From DASZMX01 sp035551475 (GTDB taxonomy: Bacteria; Verrucomicrobiota; Verrucomicrobiia; Limisphaerales; Palsa-1400): 64,000 nt of DNA. The position numbers and the translations under genes were made by a program. Shown here piece after piece: positions 40,675 to 50,118 of this stretch (its first letter is position 1; each line of letters starts with the position of its first letter). The DNA lies in assembly GCA_035551475.1 (NCBI GenBank), contig DASZMX010000107.1, positions 1-64,000 of the forward strand. The letters run 5' to 3'. The notes under the pieces are model-generated. The model searched no databases, was not told the origin of the DNA, and was given only the letters and a program-made list of their open reading frames with translations.

Positions 40675-42617
40675 GCGGCGAAGCGTTCGAGGGTGCGCGC
40701 GAAGGCGGGAGTCTCGCATTGCAAACGCTCCGCAATGGCGCGTAAGAGCAGGCTCTGATTGTCGGTGATGCGGTGGTCCACAGCGACAAGCTTGGCGCAA
40801 GCCCAGACAATGTTTTGCCGAATCGGCGCGGTGCAACGCCGCAGTTGCTCCAGCGCCAGATGAAATTTTCCGAGGTCGCACGCCGCGTCGTCGAGGAGCG
40901 TGAGTTCGGCTCTGGGCGCGTCCAATTCCGCGACGCCTTGCGCAAACGCCCCCGGGGCTCCGGAAGGTTTGTCGGCGCCGGATCGGGCCAGCGCCGAAAA
41001 CACCACGGCGCAGTCCGGCAGAACTTCGTTGATATTGCGGCAATAATTCGACGCTTGATCTGCGTCCACGCTTTCCGGCCGCAAACCGCCCAGGATGATA
41101 AACACGGTGTAATGCAGAAAGCTCGTGATGGCGTGACCGGCGAAGGCGCTGGCATTTTCCATCAGGTGATTGAAATCTTCTGGCGCCAGGTTTTTCAGGA
41201 TGGGCAGGGCGGCATCCAGCAGCCGCAGTTTTTTTCCAGGACTGAGCGGAGAAATTTGCGCAGCCACTTCCTGTGTCTGCGGCGCGGCGGCCTCGAACAC
41301 GGGCAATTGCGCGGCGCGTTTTGCGGGATTGTCGCTCAGGAGCAAGGCATACACCAAGGCCAGGGCGCCTGCCGGCGTTTGCAGTGTTTTTTCGTTTAGC
41401 CCTGTGCCGCCGAGTTCGCGCAAGGCCACAATCTGCCGAATGTTCTCCTCACTCCCATCGGCCGCCAGCGTGGCCGCGAGCGTCCATTCAAAGCGGTGTT
41501 CGCGTTCCCCCTGCGACATCGGCAGCATGGGCGTTTTGGAATACACGCCGTCGAAATTCGGCTCCAGCGCGCGGATTCGTTTTTCCAGAGGCGGGTGTGA
41601 GGCGAGGAACGCGAAAAATGGCTCATCCTCGTAGCTGACAAAAAACAAATGGCTCATGGTCTCCGCATACGGCGAACTCAGCCGCCCTTGCCGGCTTAGG
41701 CCGCCCACCTTCTTCATCGCATTCGCCAAGCATGACGGATTGCGCGTGTATTGCGTCGCCGCCGCATCGGCCAGCCATTCGCGTTCCCGGAAAATTGCGC
41801 TCTTGATCCAGCGGCAGAGCAATACCCCGGGAAATCCCGCCGCCCGCAAGGCGAAGCCGAGGACAGCCAACTGAGGCAGTGTCACCGATGTCGTTTCGTC
41901 ATCCGCGTCCGTGTCTCCGGTCAAAATCCTCCCCAAGGTGTCGAATGCCAGAACCCCGTGGGCCAATCCCATCAATCGCATTTTCAAAATCGTGTCGCCA
42001 TTGGCGATGTGGCTTAACTCGTGCCCGATCACCCCTTGCAGCTCGTCGCGGCTCAAAAGTTTGAGGCAGCCGCGCGTGATGAAGAGCGCCACATCGTTCT
42101 TATAACCGGCCGCAAACGCATTGATGCCCCGCTCGTCCTCCAGCACATAGACAGGCGGGGGTGGCAGTTGCGCCGCGAGCGACATCTCTTCCACAACGTC
42201 GCGCAGGGTGCGTTCGTCCAGGTCGCTCTCCGGATTGAGTGGACGCGCGTCGAGCGTGGCGGCGATGCTGGCAGCGCCTTCTTTCAGGTCCTGCCATTTC
42301 CAAAGGCTGGCGCCCAAAATGACCAGCGCGGTCGCGCCGCCAATTTCGCAAAACAAAGGCCAGCGCCAAACCCACCGCAGGTAATCACCCGGATGCATCA
42401 TCGCCTGTCCGAAGCGATTCAGTCCATTCATCAGGAAATAGCCATGGAAGGAATGGGTTCCAAATCGATAGGGAGCGATGCTTTCCGTGGCAGTCAAATA
42501 GAATGGCGCCAGCGCCAAATAGGTCAGGCCGATGACCACGGCGAGCACGACGCCAAAATAAAAGAGGAGAAGGCTGGTGTCGCGGCGCGCTTTGGCCTGT
42601 AGCTCGAAAAAGTCCAT
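40671..42617 (-). CDS. M48 family (HtpX-like) membrane metalloprotease
   Basis: A 648-residue protein. Two hydrophobic helices lie in the first 120 residues (SLLLFYFGVVLAVVIGLTYLALAPFY and GGATALVILGASLWKW). The M48 catalytic core follows: VYVLEDERGINAFAAG, then GVIGHELSHIANGD with HExxH near 197, and the third ligand in REREWLADAAATQY. The last 300 residues are a helical extension rich in Ala/Leu that is absent from HtpX. It likely acts on membrane or periplasmic proteins. ATG at 42617 is chosen since a basic noncoding stretch precedes it. Confidence 0.9.
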   Translation of the reverse strand: MDFFELQAKARRDTSLLLFYFGVVLAVVIGLTYLALAPFYLTATESIAPYRFGTHSFHGYFLMNGLNRFGQAMMHPGDYLRWVWRWPLFCEIGGATALVILGASLWKWQDLKEGAASIAATLDARPLNPESDLDERTLRDVVEEMSLAAQLPPPPVYVLEDERGINAFAAGYKNDVALFITRGCLKLLSRDELQGVIGHELSHIANGDTILKMRLMGLAHGVLAFDTLGRILTGDTDADDETTSVTLPQLAVLGFALRAAGFPGVLLCRWIKSAIFREREWLADAAATQYTRNPSCLANAMKKVGGLSRQGRLSSPYAETMSHLFFVSYEDEPFFAFLASHPPLEKRIRALEPNFDGVYSKTPMLPMSQGEREHRFEWTLAATLAADGSEENIRQIVALRELGGTGLNEKTLQTPAGALALVYALLLSDNPAKRAAQLPVFEAAAPQTQEVAAQISPLSPGKKLRLLDAALPILKNLAPEDFNHLMENASAFAGHAITSFLHYTVFIILGGLRPESVDADQASNYCRNINEVLPDCAVVFSALARSGADKPSGAPGAFAQGVAELDAPRAELTLLDDAACDLGKFHLALEQLRRCTAPIRQNIVWACAKLVAVDHRITDNQSLLLRAIAERLQCETPAFARTLERFAA

Positions 42618-42726
42618 GCGAGAGCGGAGGGCATTGTGCGCCGACTTTGCCCGATGTGACAAGCAGAACGTCTGCGTTGCCAAAATTCAATTTTCCTCGC
42701 CGCGCAAATCGGGTTAAGGTGCGGCC

Positions 42727-44457
42727 ATGAGTTTATTGCCCTTTGGCGAATTGCCCGCGCATCGCCCGCGCCGTTTTGTCCCCGCGAAAATTGATTTGGG
42801 CGAGTGGACGAACATCGCGCCGCTGTTCGCGCAGCTTCAGGCCCGCGCGCCGCAGCTCCGCACCGTCGCGGATTTGGAGCAATGGCTCGTCGATGGCAGC
42901 GAACTCAGCGCCGCCCTCGACGAAGAATCCGCGCGCCGCTACATCGCCATGACCTGCCACACGGACAGCCCGGAGGCCGAGAAGGCGTATCTGCATTTTG
43001 TGGAGCAGGTCGAGCCGGAGCTGAAAGGCTGCCAGTTTAAGCTGGCCCAGACTTATTTGGCGCATCCGCTCCGCAGCCAATTGCCCAAGGACCGTTATTT
43101 TGTTTTTGATCGCAGCACGCAGTTGATGGTGGATCTCTTTCGCGAGGAAAACGTGCCGCTGGAAACCGAAGAATCCAAGCTCGGCCAGCGATACCAGAAA
43201 ATCATGGGCTCCCTCACCGTGCAGTTTCGCGGCGAGGAAAAAACGCTCATCCAAATGGGGCGTTACCTCGAGGAAACCGACCGCGCCCTGCGGCAGGAGG
43301 CGTGGGAATTGGTGGCCAATCGCCGCCTGCAAGTCGCCGAGGAAGTGGAGACGATTTTTGATGAGCTGCTGCAATTGCGCGAGAAGATCGCGCACCACGC
43401 CGGCTTCAAGAATTACCTGGAGTACGCGTTTCGCGCCAAGGGCCGCTTCGATTATACGCCGCAGGATTGCGTGGCGTTTCATGATTCGATTGACAGTGAA
43501 GTCATGCCGGCGCTGCGGGCCTTGCAGGCCGAACGCCGCCGGCAATTGAATTTGCCGGCCTTGCGCCCGTGGGACCTCGCCGTCGATCCGTTGAACCGTC
43601 CCCCCTTGCGTCCGTTTGAGGGCGTGGACACGCTCGTCTCCAAATCACAGGAAATCTTCGATCAGCTTGACCCCGTCCTGTCAAAAGAATTCAAGCTGAT
43701 GCGCGACCTGAAAGTCCTCGATCTTGCCAACCGCAAAGGCAAGGCGCCCGGCGGCTATCAATCGACGCTCTCGGAATCGCGCTTGCCGTTCATTTTCATG
43801 AACGCCGTGGGCGTGCAGCGCGACATCGAAACCATTTTGCACGAGGCCGGCCACGCGTTTCACGCCCTGGCCACGCGCGAGGAGGACCTTTACGCTTATC
43901 GCAGCGCGCCGATTGAATTCTGCGAAGTGGCGTCCATGAGCATGGAGTTGCTCGGGAACGAATTCATCGAGAAGTTTTATCCGGCAGACGAAGCCCGCCG
44001 CGCCCGGCGCGATCATCTGGAAGGCGTGGTGGAGGTTTTCCCGTGGATTGCAACGGTGGACGCATTCCAGCACTGGATTTACTCGCACCCCGGCCACTCA
44101 CGCGCCGAACGCCGCGCCGCCTGGCTGCATTTGATGGATCGGTTCGGCGGCGACGTCGATTGGAGCGGCTATGAAAAAGCCCGGGAGAATGCGTGGCATC
44201 GTCAGCTCCATATTTTTCTCTATCCATTTTACTATGTGGAATACGGCATCGCCCAGCTGGGCGCGCTGCAACTTTGGGCGAATTCCCGAAAGAGCAGGGC
44301 GGGGGCGCTGGCGCAATATCATCGCGCTTTGGCCCTGGGCGGCTCGCGTCCGCTGCCGGAGCTATTCAGCGCGGCGGGCTGCAAATTTGATTTTACCACC
44401 GCCACTGTAAAGCCGCTGGTCGGATTGGTGACCGCCGAATTGCAGAAGCTGGGATGA
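42727..44457 (+). CDS. M3 family oligoendopeptidase
   Basis: A 576-residue cytoplasmic zinc peptidase of the oligoendopeptidase F group (M3B). The zinc motif is IETILHEAGHAFHAL with HExxH near 371, followed by the second Glu in SAPIEFCEVASMSMELL, and FLYPFYYVEYGIAQLGALQLW towards the end. Helical N-terminal domain with RFVPAKIDLGEW. Such enzymes cleave short peptides, fitting a role in recycling peptides taken up by the transporter at 7.8 kb, though they are unlinked. Divergent from the M48 gene, with AAAATTCAATTTT in the spacer. Confidence 0.92.
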   Translation: MSLLPFGELPAHRPRRFVPAKIDLGEWTNIAPLFAQLQARAPQLRTVADLEQWLVDGSELSAALDEESARRYIAMTCHTDSPEAEKAYLHFVEQVEPELKGCQFKLAQTYLAHPLRSQLPKDRYFVFDRSTQLMVDLFREENVPLETEESKLGQRYQKIMGSLTVQFRGEEKTLIQMGRYLEETDRALRQEAWELVANRRLQVAEEVETIFDELLQLREKIAHHAGFKNYLEYAFRAKGRFDYTPQDCVAFHDSIDSEVMPALRALQAERRRQLNLPALRPWDLAVDPLNRPPLRPFEGVDTLVSKSQEIFDQLDPVLSKEFKLMRDLKVLDLANRKGKAPGGYQSTLSESRLPFIFMNAVGVQRDIETILHEAGHAFHALATREEDLYAYRSAPIEFCEVASMSMELLGNEFIEKFYPADEARRARRDHLEGVVEVFPWIATVDAFQHWIYSHPGHSRAERRAAWLHLMDRFGGDVDWSGYEKARENAWHRQLHIFLYPFYYVEYGIAQLGALQLWANSRKSRAGALAQYHRALALGGSRPLPELFSAAGCKFDFTTATVKPLVGLVTAELQKLG

Positions 44458-44498
44458 TCTTCCTGTTGCGCATTGGGCGCGACAGGGTATCTTAGCGC

Positions 44499-44696
44499 AT
44501 GGACTGGCAAAAGATCATAGCTTCGGCAATTGTGGCGGGCACCGCCGCGATTTTTCTTTTTGCCTGGCTCCGTCCGCGCAAATTTGATTTCAAGCGTGAC
44601 ACTCATTGCGGCTGCGCGCCGGCCGCTCCAGGGAATTCAATTGTCTTCCGCGCCCGCAAGGGCCAGCGCCCCCAGGTGATTATGAAAATGAAGTGA
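44499..44696 (+). CDS. Small Cys-containing membrane protein
   Basis: A 65-residue protein: one membrane helix (KIIASAIVAGTAAIFLFAWL) at the N-terminus, then a short cytoplasmic part with HCGC and a basic end (RKGQRPQVIMKMK). Its shape recalls FeoB-associated Cys-rich membrane proteins, but no feoB is near. Good ATG and position between two genes support it. Possible metal binding by the CxC is inference. Confidence 0.55.
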   Translation: MDWQKIIASAIVAGTAAIFLFAWLRPRKFDFKRDTHCGCAPAAPGNSIVFRARKGQRPQVIMKMK

Positions 44697-44714
44697 AGCG
44701 CGCGCGCGGCGCAG

Positions 44715-44743
44715 TTGCCGCTTGCGCAATATCTCTTGATAAA
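44715..44743 (+). promoter_or_regulatory. Candidate promoter of hsp20
   Basis: TTGCCG (44715-44720) and GATAAA (44738-44743) are spaced by 17 bp, each 4 of 6 to sigma-70 consensus, ending 18 bases before the Hsp20 ATG. No sigma-32 type or CIRCE element is seen. Confidence 0.3.
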
Positions 44744-44761
44744 TTACTCTTCCAAAAAGCC

Positions 44762-45148
44762 ATGCAACACATAGGTTCGGTTCTGCAGTTTTCCAAACGT
44801 CGGCCCGCGGGCAAAGAGCACGACACCCATTGGGCCCCCAACACCGACGTTTATCTCAGCGGCGGCTCCGTGATCATCAAGGTCGAATTGGCCGGCATGC
44901 AGCGTGAGAACCTCGAACTTTTCGTGGATGGCAACAAGCTCCGCATCAGCGGCCAGCGCCCGGACGGGTGCCGTCCGCCCCAATGCAAATTTCTCATGAT
45001 GGAAATCAACTATGGCCCGTTCGAGAGCGCCATTGAGATTCCTCCCGGCTACGATCTGGGCCGCGCCAAAGCTTCCTATCAGAACGGTTTCCTGCGCATC
45101 GAGGTGCCGGGAACCGGTTCCCGCGCCATCACGGTCAGTGATGAATAG
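44762..45148 (+). CDS. Hsp20/alpha-crystallin family small heat shock protein
   Basis: A 128-residue small chaperone that holds unfolding proteins. The alpha-crystallin domain begins NTDVYLSGGSVIIKVELAGMQRENLELFVDGNKLRISGQRP and ends with the A-x-x-x-NGFLRIEVP motif (AKASYQNGFLRIEVP). The N-terminal arm is short, and the C-terminal I-x-I tail is not evident, which may limit large oligomers. ATG at 44762 is taken because the upstream frame is Arg-rich and noncoding in appearance. It lies 38 bases before lon, suggesting a shared stress response. Confidence 0.9.
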   Translation: MQHIGSVLQFSKRRPAGKEHDTHWAPNTDVYLSGGSVIIKVELAGMQRENLELFVDGNKLRISGQRPDGCRPPQCKFLMMEINYGPFESAIEIPPGYDLGRAKASYQNGFLRIEVPGTGSRAITVSDE

Positions 45149-45186
45149 CGCTTTTCATTTTACTTCACGGGCTCTAATTCTTGGGC

Positions 45187-47589
45187 ATGAGCGCACCGGA
45201 AACTGAATTCATCAGCATACTTGGCGCCGGCGCCACGCCGGATACCGCGGGCACCAAGGTCTGGTCCAAATCATTGCCCGAATCGCTGCCCGTTTTGGGC
45301 CTCTCCGACATTGTCATTTTTCCCGGCACGGTCACTCCGCTGTTGGTTGAAACCGCGCAGAGCATTCGCTTGATTGATGACGTCGTGGCAGGCGACCGTT
45401 TCCTCGGGCTGGTGCTGCAAAAAAATCCCGAAATCGAGAATCCCACGGCGGAGGATTTGTGGAGCCACGGCTGCATTGGGCGCGTGGCCAAGATGCTCAA
45501 ATTTCCCGATGGCACGGTGCGCATTTTGGTGGAAGGCTTGCGCCGGTTTAAAATCCTCGAGTTCGCGACGCAATCGCCTTATCTCATCGCCAAGATCGAG
45601 AAGTTGAAGGACGTGGCGGATGATTCCCTGGAATTGACCGCTCTCACCCGCAACGCCGAGCGCGAGTTTCAGGAAATCATCAAACTTTCGCCGACTGTCG
45701 CCGAACAGGTCAAAGTCGCGGCCCTCAACACCGAGGATGCCGCCAAGCTTTCCGACCTGATCGCCGCCAATCTCAATCTCAGCCTGGAAGAGCGCCAGCG
45801 CCTCCTGGAAATGCCCAACGTCAAAGAGCGCTTGACGCGCCTTTTGCCGTTGTTAAGCCGGGAACTCGAAGTCCTGCGGCTGGGCTCCAAAATTCAAAAC
45901 GAGGTCGTCACCTCGATGTCCAAGAACCAGCGCGACTTTTTCCTGCGCGAACAAATCCGCGCCATCCAACGCGAATTGGGCGAGGTGGATTCCGGAGCCG
46001 CCGAGGCCAAGGAGTTGCGCGATCTCATTGAGGAAAATAATTTGCCGGAGGAGCCCAAGAAAGTTGCCCTCAAGGAGCTGGAGCGCTTGCAACAGATGCC
46101 CGCCGCGGTGGCCGAGTACACGATGACCCGCAATTATCTTGACTGGCTCATCAACGTGCCGTGGGCGAAATTCACCGAGGACAAACTCGATCTCGCCGCT
46201 GCGGGTCGTCTCTTGGACGAGCAGCATTTTGGCCTGCACAAGGTCAAGGATCGTCTCCTGGAATTTCTCGCGGTCATCAAGCTCAAACAGCAGATCAAGG
46301 GCCCCATTCTTTGCCTCGTCGGCCCGCCCGGCGTGGGCAAAACGTCACTCGGCAAAAGTGTGGCCGAGGCGCTCGGCCGCAAATTTGCCCGCATCGCCCT
46401 GGGCGGCATGCGGGACGAAGCGGAAATCCGCGGCCATCGGCGCACCTATGTGGGCTCGATGCCCGGACGGCTAATCCAGACGTTGCGGCGCGTGGAATCG
46501 TCCAACCCCGTTTTGCTCCTCGACGAATTGGACAAAGTTGGCTCCGATTTTCGCGGCGACCCCGCGTCGGCGCTGCTGGAGGTTTTGGATCCCGCGCAAA
46601 ACAGCGCCTTCATCGATCATTACCTCGATGTTCCCTTTGATTTGTCGCGCGTCCTTTTCATCACCACGGCGAACTGGCTGGATCCCATCCATCCCGCGTT
46701 GCGCGATCGGTTGGAAGTCATTGAGCTTCCCAGCTACACCTTGATGGAAAAGGTGCAGATCGCGAAACGCCATCTCGTCCCGCGCCAACTGGCCGAGCAT
46801 GGCCTCAAGAAAAAGCTGGTGCGCATTCCCGAGCCGACTTTGCGCCAGCTCGCGCAGGATTACACTCGCGAAGCGGGCGTCCGCCAACTTGAGCGCGAAA
46901 TTGGCTCGCTCACGCGCAAAGCTGCGCGGAAAATTGTGGCGCGCAACCATCAATCGCAAACGCCGCTGACCATTTCTCCGGCGTCCCTCAAGGATTATTT
47001 GGGCGCTCCGCCGTTCACCTCGGAATTGGCCGAGCGCATCACCGAATACGGCATTGCCATCGGCCTCGCCTGGACGCCGGTGGGCGGGGAAATTCTTTTT
47101 ATCGAGGCGACGCGCATGCCGGGGAAGGGCGGGCTGATTCTCACCGGCTCTTTGGGAGAAGTCATGAAGGAAAGCGCGCAGACGGCGCTTAGCTTCCTGC
47201 GCAATCGCGCCGAATCCCTCAAGATCGACATGACCGATTTCGAGAAGCGCGACATTCACATTCATGTCCCGGCGGGCGCCACGCCCAAGGACGGCCCCAG
47301 CGCCGGTGTCACCATCGTCACGGCTCTCGCCTCGCTTTTGACCCATCGCCTCGTGCGCTCGGATGTTTGCATGACCGGCGAAATCAGCCTGCGCGGCCGC
47401 GTTTTGCGGATCGGCGGGGTCAAAGAAAAAGTCCTTGCCGCTGCGCGCTCCGGCTTGAAGCACGTCATTCTTCCCGAGCAAAACCGCAACGACTGGACCG
47501 AAGTTCCGGTGGAAGTTCGGCGCAAGCTCAAGGCGCATTTTGTTGACAATATCGCGCAAATCTTCCCTCTCGCGCTCCGGCCCGCCTAG
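45187..47589 (+). CDS. lon: ATP-dependent protease Lon
   Basis: An 800-residue LonA. The N-terminal substrate-binding domain starts LPVLGLSDIVIFPGTVTPLLV. The AAA+ part has CLVGPPGVGKTSLGKSVA near 378, GGMRDEAEIRGHRRTYVGSMPG and LLLDELDKVG. The protease domain carries the Ser-Lys dyad: Ser near 704 in PKDGPSAGVTIVTAL and Lys near 747 in GGVKEKVLAAARSG. It degrades misfolded and regulatory proteins. ATG at 45187 is preferred over a TTG at 45181. Directly downstream of hsp20. Confidence 0.97.
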   Translation: MSAPETEFISILGAGATPDTAGTKVWSKSLPESLPVLGLSDIVIFPGTVTPLLVETAQSIRLIDDVVAGDRFLGLVLQKNPEIENPTAEDLWSHGCIGRVAKMLKFPDGTVRILVEGLRRFKILEFATQSPYLIAKIEKLKDVADDSLELTALTRNAEREFQEIIKLSPTVAEQVKVAALNTEDAAKLSDLIAANLNLSLEERQRLLEMPNVKERLTRLLPLLSRELEVLRLGSKIQNEVVTSMSKNQRDFFLREQIRAIQRELGEVDSGAAEAKELRDLIEENNLPEEPKKVALKELERLQQMPAAVAEYTMTRNYLDWLINVPWAKFTEDKLDLAAAGRLLDEQHFGLHKVKDRLLEFLAVIKLKQQIKGPILCLVGPPGVGKTSLGKSVAEALGRKFARIALGGMRDEAEIRGHRRTYVGSMPGRLIQTLRRVESSNPVLLLDELDKVGSDFRGDPASALLEVLDPAQNSAFIDHYLDVPFDLSRVLFITTANWLDPIHPALRDRLEVIELPSYTLMEKVQIAKRHLVPRQLAEHGLKKKLVRIPEPTLRQLAQDYTREAGVRQLEREIGSLTRKAARKIVARNHQSQTPLTISPASLKDYLGAPPFTSELAERITEYGIAIGLAWTPVGGEILFIEATRMPGKGGLILTGSLGEVMKESAQTALSFLRNRAESLKIDMTDFEKRDIHIHVPAGATPKDGPSAGVTIVTALASLLTHRLVRSDVCMTGEISLRGRVLRIGGVKEKVLAAARSGLKHVILPEQNRNDWTEVPVEVRRKLKAHFVDNIAQIFPLALRPA

Positions 47590-47593
47590 GAGG
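47588..47593 (+). promoter_or_regulatory. Strong ribosome binding site overlapping the lon stop
   Basis: AGGAGG overlaps the lon TAG and lies five bases before the ATG at 47599. It is one of the few perfect Shine-Dalgarno sequences in this window and fixes that start. It implies translation coupled to lon. Confidence 0.7.
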
Positions 47594-47598
47594 ATTGC

Positions 47599-48297
47599 AT
47601 GCGCCTCTCCGCCCGGTTTTTCTGCGCGCTCCTCGTGACCGCCGCCGTGCGCTGCTTTGCCGATGACGCCGCCGACGGGCGCGCGCTCGTCGCCCAACTG
47701 TGCGCCGCCGTCCCGGATGAAAACGCGGAATTGCGCGCCACGGTGCAAATTCGCTCCAGCGCCGTTCATGCCGATGTCCCGCTGCGCTGCAACATTGCGG
47801 TGGCCGCCAACTCCTGGAGCGCCACCTACCTGGTCTCGAACGATTGTTTGACGGTGACCCATGTCACCAATGGGCCCAACCAATATTCCGTGTCCTTCAA
47901 CCACGGCCCGACCAACTCCATTTTGCCGTCCGCCGCCGAAGTTCCGCTGGCCGGATCTGATTTTACCCTGGCCGATCTCGGCCTGGATTTCCTGCATTGG
48001 CCCACCCAGCGCCAGCTTCCGGGCGACATGCGGCTGGGCCAGCCCTGTTACGTGCTGGAAAGCTCCCGTCCGGCGGGAGGCGTGGTGCGCATCCGCTCTT
48101 ATATTGACAAGCAAAGCGGCGGCATCATCGTGGCGGAAGGCTGTGACGCCGCCGGCAAGCTGGTGAAAAAATTTTCCTTGCACGGCAGTTCTTTCCGCCG
48201 CGTCCATGGCCAATGGCGCCTGGAAAAAATGGAAATGACAGACAAGCGAAAAGGCTCGCAAACCACGATTGTTTTCGATACAACAAATCATCAATGA
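47599..48297 (+). CDS. Outer membrane lipoprotein-sorting (LolA-like) exported protein
   Basis: A 232-residue exported protein with a signal peptide (FFCALLVTAAVRCFA). The mature part resembles the COG2834/LolA-like group, a half-barrel of beta strands: TLADLGLDFLHWPTQRQL, CYVLES, VRIRSYIDKQSGGIIVAEGCDAAGKLVKKF and the end QWRLEKMEMTDKRKGSQTTIVFD. Such proteins carry or sense hydrophobic ligands in the periplasm. It follows lon with a very strong SD. Real cargo is not known; the family name reflects fold only. Confidence 0.75.
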   Translation: MRLSARFFCALLVTAAVRCFADDAADGRALVAQLCAAVPDENAELRATVQIRSSAVHADVPLRCNIAVAANSWSATYLVSNDCLTVTHVTNGPNQYSVSFNHGPTNSILPSAAEVPLAGSDFTLADLGLDFLHWPTQRQLPGDMRLGQPCYVLESSRPAGGVVRIRSYIDKQSGGIIVAEGCDAAGKLVKKFSLHGSSFRRVHGQWRLEKMEMTDKRKGSQTTIVFDTTNHQ

Positions 48298-48357
48298 CGT
48301 CCGGGCGCGAGTGGGCGCGCGTCATTGGGATTTGGAGCTTAGTCATTTTATACGGCT

Positions 48358-49551
48358 ATGTCGCACGCGTGGAATATCGTTACAGACATCCTCTCGCTCC
48401 TTTTCGTCCTCGCCTGTTTCGGTTACGCCGGCTATCGCACCCTCGATAAAAGCACGGACCCCGCCCGGCTCGTCTTTAAATGGGTCCTGACGGTCGTAGT
48501 TATTTTTACTGGCATTTACACCGTTCGCCAGTTTCCGCCGACGGGCTGGCCGGGCGTCGCCGCGGCTTTTGCCGTTGTCGTGGGCATTATTTGGGGGACG
48601 TCCATCGGTGAAATGGTGGCGGCGCCGCTGACGGGGATGTTCGATGGCGGCGGCGGCGAGGCGGAGAAAAAGCCGATGTATTCCTACGCCGAAGCCAAAC
48701 GCCGCAAGGGGCTGCCGGAAGAAGCCGTCGTCGAGGTGCGCAAAGTCCTCGCGGAATTTCCCGCCGATTTTACCGGCGTGCTGTTGCTGGCCAACATCCA
48801 GGCGGAAGACCTCAAGGACCTGCCCGCCGCCGAGGCCACCATCGAGGCGTACCTCGCCCAGCCCAAACTTTCCCCGGCGGCTGTTTCCGCCGCGCTCCAA
48901 AATCTAGCCGATCTTCGCTGGCGTTGTGGCGCGGGCGCGGCTGCGGCTGCGGAAGCCCTGACCCGCATCACCACGGCGTATCCCGACACATCCCACGCGC
49001 ACGCGGCTTTGCAGCGCATCGCGCATTTGGAAGCCGCCGATCAAACCCGCCAACAGCGGGTGGAGGCGCACTACAACGTTCCCACGGGCGAACGCGACGT
49101 TGGTTTGCGTGTGGGCGCCTTGTCCACGTTGCAGGCCGCCGGGCCTGAGGAGGAAGCGACGCGCTTGGTGCAGCAATTGGAGCGGCATCCCGCCGACGTG
49201 GAAACCCGCGAAAAATTGGCGATGCTTTATGCCGAGGAATATGGCCGGGTGGATCTGGCGGCCGAGCAATTGGAGCAATTGATCGCCTTGCGGCATGAAT
49301 CCCCCCGGCGCGTGGCGAACTGGTTGAATTTATTGGCGACGGTTTACGCCCGTTTTGGCAACGACCGCGCCGCCGCCGAGGAAACCCTGCGTCGCGTGCT
49401 GGAGCGGTTTCCGAAAAGCACCATGGCGGAGGCGGCGCTGACACGCCTGGCGTCGTTGAATCTGGAAGTGAAGTCCCACCAGCCCACCCAGGCGAAGACC
49501 CTGGGCGTTTATGAAAAACAGATTGGACTGAAAACCAGCGGCGGGCCTTAG
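48358..49551 (+). CDS. Membrane-anchored tetratricopeptide repeat protein
   Basis: A 397-residue protein. Three hydrophobic helices in the first 95 residues (ILSLLFVLACFGYAGY, FKWVLTVVVIFTGIY, GVAAAFAVVVGIIWG) anchor it. The rest is a TPR-like solenoid: SYAEAKRRKGLPEEAVVEVRKVLAEFPAD, AAEATIEAYLAQPK, LEQLIALRHESPRRVANWLNLLATVYARFGND and EETLRRVLERFPKSTMAEAALTRL. It probably scaffolds protein complexes in the cytoplasm or periplasm. Its stop codon interlocks with that of the DUF3568-type lipoprotein. Confidence 0.82.
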   Translation: MSHAWNIVTDILSLLFVLACFGYAGYRTLDKSTDPARLVFKWVLTVVVIFTGIYTVRQFPPTGWPGVAAAFAVVVGIIWGTSIGEMVAAPLTGMFDGGGGEAEKKPMYSYAEAKRRKGLPEEAVVEVRKVLAEFPADFTGVLLLANIQAEDLKDLPAAEATIEAYLAQPKLSPAAVSAALQNLADLRWRCGAGAAAAAEALTRITTAYPDTSHAHAALQRIAHLEAADQTRQQRVEAHYNVPTGERDVGLRVGALSTLQAAGPEEEATRLVQQLERHPADVETREKLAMLYAEEYGRVDLAAEQLEQLIALRHESPRRVANWLNLLATVYARFGNDRAAAEETLRRVLERFPKSTMAEAALTRLASLNLEVKSHQPTQAKTLGVYEKQIGLKTSGGP

Positions 49552-49937
49552 CGCTGCGCCATCAGTTCCATCCCGATTTGCTTCGAGATTTCCGCGGCCA
49601 GATCGACGTCGCCCGTGGCGCGCCCGCGCGCCTGCACGACCACCTCGGTCACTTTGCCGTCGAGATCGGTGACTTTCACCCACACATCGCGCTGGTCCAC
49701 CCGCGCCTGGAAAGTGTTGTTAATGGAATTGTCGAGCGACAATTTGCCATTGCGGTTGAGCACGACCCGCGCGGCGGAAGCCAGTTGCGCCGCCGGTTTT
49801 TCGTAACGGCTCGTAATGGTGTCTTTCGTGAACGGCACGCCCGCCTTGCTGTGTCCGTCCGGGGTGCCAACGCATCCGGGCAAAGCCGCTCCCAACGCTC
49901 CTGCCAGGGCCAAAGAGGCCAGAAATTTCATCTTCAT
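49548..49937 (-). CDS. DUF3568-like lipoprotein
   Basis: A 129-residue lipoprotein. The signal peptide ends in a lipobox, LPGC, near residue 22. The mature part (YEKPAAQLASAARVVLNRNGKLSLDNSI, VWVKVTDLDGKVTEVVVQARGR, LAAEISKQIGMEL) has the beta-alpha look of small DUF3568 proteins. That name is from memory of this pattern. Role unknown; located on the periplasmic side of a membrane. Start could also be the ATG at 49931. Confidence 0.7.
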   Translation of the reverse strand: MKMKFLASLALAGALGAALPGCVGTPDGHSKAGVPFTKDTITSRYEKPAAQLASAARVVLNRNGKLSLDNSINNTFQARVDQRDVWVKVTDLDGKVTEVVVQARGRATGDVDLAAEISKQIGMELMAQR

Positions 49938-50118
49938 CGCAGCAATATGCCGTCAACGCCGCCTCTCCCGTCAAGTGGAAATGCTCCGCCGGCCGCGCCG
50001 GTTTTGCCCAGACGCGGGCCGTGGCGTTGACTCTCCATTCGGGCGCGTGATAGTTTGGGCGCATGAAGGCGGTCGCCAGCTTGGCTGTTCCACGAATCGG
50101 GAGATCGTCTCGTTTTTT

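Noticed and set aside
42682..42694. AAAATTCAATTTT palindrome between the M48 and M3 peptidase genes
   Set aside because: Short AT-only symmetry is expected by chance in a promoter spacer; not enough for an operator call.
46471..48294. 607-codon open frame on the minus strand opposite lon and its neighbour
   Set aside because: It mirrors the codon pattern of the GC-rich lon gene, has no recognisable domain, and lon is unambiguous. It is a shadow frame.
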